A stretch of DNA of 6,382 nt, taken from positions 1 through 6,382 of the forward strand of contig JAIPDU010000099.1 of assembly GCA_021737525.1 (NCBI GenBank), written 5' to 3'. Under the pieces are notes generated by a model. The model saw only the letters and a list, made by a program, of their open reading frames with translations. It did not search any database and was not told the DNA's origin. Shown in pieces: positions 4,984 through 6,382 of this stretch. The DNA is from Desulfohalobiaceae bacterium. Lineage in GTDB: Bacteria; Desulfobacterota; Desulfovibrionia; Desulfovibrionales; Desulfothermaceae. Position 1 is the first letter of the stretch, and every line of letters starts with the position of its first letter. The translations under genes were made by a program, and so were the position numbers.

Positions 4984-5745
4984 TTATCCGTCACCCGTAT
5001 CGATGCCCTCGTTCTCCACTCCCTGCATAAAGGCCAGGATGTTGTCCCCCAGCACGCTTGCATTGTAGCCCCCTTCGAGCACCGCGAAGATCCGGCCCGG
5101 ACAGAGGCGCCGGGCCATGGAGCCCACCATTCCGCCGATGCTGCGGTAGTTCTCCGTGGTGAGCATGCCCCCCCAGTCCTCCACATGCCTGTCGAAACCC
5201 GCGGAGACGGCCACCAGATCGCATTCCTCCACTCCGGCCAGGACGGTGGAGATCTCCTTGAGCGAGCCGGAGGAGAAATAGGTCACGTCGGCAATATTGC
5301 GGAAGAAGTTGTTCGTTCCGTCCCCGAAGTGGAGGTCGAAGTCCAGGATGAAGGCGCTCTTGATGCGTCCGGCCCGGCGCAGGCGCTCCACCGCCACCGC
5401 CACGTTGTTGTACCAGCAAAAGCCCCAGCAGTCCCCGGGACTGGCGTGATGTCCCGGCGGGCGGATCAGGGCGAAGGCGGGCTCTCCCCGCATGGCGTGC
5501 TCCGAGGCGCTTATCGCCCCGCCGGCCGCGAGCAGGGCCATGCTGTGCAGCTGCGGGCTCTCGGAGATCATGTCCAGGTGATGCTTTTCGTGGACCAGAA
5601 GGATATCCTCCTCATCCGCCATATCCGGCTCCACGAACTCGTAGCGCGGACGCAGCTCCTCCACGGCCCGGTCCAGACGTCCCCGGCCGGCGGCGGGATC
5701 CGCGGCGTACTCCTGCAAGTAGCGCTCATGGAAAACGACCTTCAT
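4984..5745 (-). CDS. Compact histone deacetylase/acetylpolyamine amidohydrolase family protein
   Basis: A 253-residue zinc-dependent deacetylase-fold protein, probably cytoplasmic. Catalytic signatures are in order: R-P-P-G-H-H-A (95-101) with the His pair 99/100; D-F-D-L-H (135-139), giving probable zinc ligands D137 and H139; A-G-F-D (182-185), giving the third ligand D185; and L-E-G-G-Y (223-227) with the transition-state tyrosine Y227. All key residues are present, so an active enzyme is expected. Odd: family members usually run well over 300 residues, and only about 26 residues separate VTYFS from the VSAGFD strand, where a long loop with SLH and YPGTG-like motifs is typical. The ATG at 5745 follows a strong AAGGAGG (5752-5758). 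The frame extends to 5844, but without family similarity. It converges on the channel gene with 18 nt between stop codons. The substrate (acetyl-lysine, acetylpolyamine or other) is unknown. Confidence 0.88.
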   Translation of the reverse strand: MKVVFHERYLQEYAADPAAGRGRLDRAVEELRPRYEFVEPDMADEEDILLVHEKHHLDMISESPQLHSMALLAAGGAISASEHAMRGEPAFALIRPPGHHASPGDCWGFCWYNNVAVAVERLRRAGRIKSAFILDFDLHFGDGTNNFFRNIADVTYFSSGSLKEISTVLAGVEECDLVAVSAGFDRHVEDWGGMLTTENYRSIGGMVGSMARRLCPGRIFAVLEGGYNASVLGDNILAFMQGVENEGIDTGDG

Positions 5746-5810
5746 GCTCCCCCTCCTTTGTTTTTCCTGGTCCCGCTGGCTCCTGCGATGCAGCCTACCA
5801 TTCGGGCCCA

Positions 5811-5840
5811 AGCATAGCCCACTGCCCTGTCCCGGATCAA
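5811..5840 (-). promoter_or_regulatory. Possible promoter of the deacetylase-like gene
   Basis: On the minus strand, TTGATC (5835-5840) and TATGCT (5811-5816) are separated by 18 bp; each matches four of six consensus bases. The leader would be about 60 nt. A moderate match only. Confidence 0.35.
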
Positions 5841-5883
5841 TCACCCTCGCGTGGGAGACTCGTCCGGCCCCGGATCGATCCTG

Positions 5884-5912
5884 TTGTCAGCGTCCGCGGA
5901 TTGAACTATCCT
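5884..5912 (+). promoter_or_regulatory. Probable promoter of the ChaN-like gene
   Basis: TTGTCA (5884-5889) and TATCCT (5907-5912) are separated by 17 bp; five and four of six bases match consensus. The expected start point is near 5919, only about four bases before the ATG at 5923, so the message would be nearly leaderless if this promoter is real. Confidence 0.45.
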
Positions 5913-5922
5913 GAATAGAGAT

Positions 5923-6382
5923 ATGATTTCCATCACACCCCGTTTTCCTCCGCCAAGGCAGAGCAAGGCCATCCCGGCCTTGGCTCATACAGTTTCCATC
6001 GCAGCCCGGGCGGCTCTGCTCCTCTGCCTAGTTTTGTCCCTTGGCTGTTCCGGGTCGGCGCCCGGCTCCGGTCCCGCCGTGCCCTCCGTCAAGGAGGGGA
6101 ATCTGCTGAGCCCCTCCGGGGAACCCCTTTCCCGCAGAGACTTTCTGAAAAGGGCCCGGGGAGCGGAGTATATCCTGATCGGCGAAACCCACGACATAGC
6201 CTGCGACCACCGGGTTCAGGCCCGCCTGATCCGCTGGCTGGCGGAAAACGGCACCCGTGCCGGGGTGGGCCTGGAGATGGTCCCCGCAAGCAGGCAGGAA
6301 ATCCTGGACCGGTTCAACAGCGGCGGGTTGGAGCTGGACCAGCTGGCGGAAGCACTGGACTGGGAGGAGACCTGGGGACACC
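5923..6382 (+). CDS. ChaN-family (haem/iron-related) lipoprotein, N-terminal part
   Basis: The frame is open to the right edge, so only the first 153 residues are seen. The N-terminus has a basic stretch, a hydrophobic segment ALLLCLVLSLG (about 31-41) and Cys42, which fits a loose lipoprotein signal, suggesting a lipid anchor in the cell envelope. The mature part has YILIGETHD (83-91), a conserved acidic/His motif of ChaN proteins, followed by VGLEMVP and LDWEETWGH, also characteristic. ChaN proteins are linked to iron and haem uptake (Campylobacter ChaN binds haem), but the role in this organism is not shown. Start: ATG at 5923 is the only in-frame ATG before the signal peptide, yet it lacks a clear ribosome binding site. 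A TTG at 5979 would give a shorter signal peptide. It is divergent from the deacetylase-like gene. Confidence 0.85.
   Translation, partial: MISITPRFPPPRQSKAIPALAHTVSIAARAALLLCLVLSLGCSGSAPGSGPAVPSVKEGNLLSPSGEPLSRRDFLKRARGAEYILIGETHDIACDHRVQARLIRWLAENGTRAGVGLEMVPASRQEILDRFNSGGLELDQLAEALDWEETWGH
5961..5986. repeat. Hairpin in the first codons of the ChaN-like gene
   Basis: GAGCAAGGCC (5961-5970) pairs with GGCCTTGGCTC (5976-5986), with one bulged base and a five-base loop. It lies in codons 13-22 and overlaps the alternative TTG start at 5979. It could hinder early translation, or be a side effect of GC-rich codons. Confidence 0.35.

Noticed and set aside
681..5745. Acetyltransferase and deacetylase-like gene as an acetylation/deacetylation pair
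   Set aside because: They lie about 3.7 kb apart in separate transcription units with three unrelated genes between them; nothing in the sequence links their substrates.
4969..5817. A 282-codon plus-strand frame opposite the deacetylase-like gene
   Set aside because: It is antisense to a gene with clear catalytic motifs and a strong ribosome binding site, and its translation resembles no family.

Overview
The window reads as accessory chromosomal DNA from a fairly GC-rich Gram-negative bacterium. Protein styles and the CGCCAAG-type repeats suggest a deltaproteobacterial or Desulfovibrionales-like sulfate reducer. That placement is inference, because no rRNA or marker gene is present.

Layout, left to right: (1) 1-316, a structured repeat cut by the left edge. 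(2) 317-680, no convincing gene. (3) 681-1256 (-), a GNAT acetyltransferase with its own sigma70-like promoter, whose -35 box lies inside a near-perfect palindrome. (4) 1423-2595 (-) and 2805-3299 (-), a KhtU-like CPA2 K+/H+ antiporter preceded by its KhtT-like regulatory subunit. This is the Bacillus khtT-khtU gene order, but with an unusual 209-nt gap holding two 12-bp palindromes. (5) 3459-3799, a second full copy of the repeat, in direct orientation. (6) 3913-4965 (+), a two-TM potassium-channel-like protein with an RCK/TrkA module and a non-canonical selectivity filter. (7) 4984-5745 (-), a compact histone-deacetylase/acetylpolyamine-amidohydrolase-fold protein, convergent with the channel. 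(8) 5923 to the right edge (+), the start of a ChaN-like lipoprotein.

The central theme is potassium/proton homeostasis. The antiporter and its soluble RCK_C-type regulator are transcribed leftward, and the RCK channel homologue rightward, from a 613-bp divergent region occupied largely by repeat copy 2. The acetyltransferase-antiporter block lies between two direct repeats and could be deleted or duplicated by recombination between them.

The strongest points for a second look are the altered channel filter (TTVAGTS where TTVGYG/TTVGFG is expected), the paired elements with nested hairpins and unequal divergence of core and tail, the promoter/operator in front of the acetyltransferase, and the shortened HDAC-fold enzyme. 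I found no rRNA, tRNA, CRISPR array or transposase gene.
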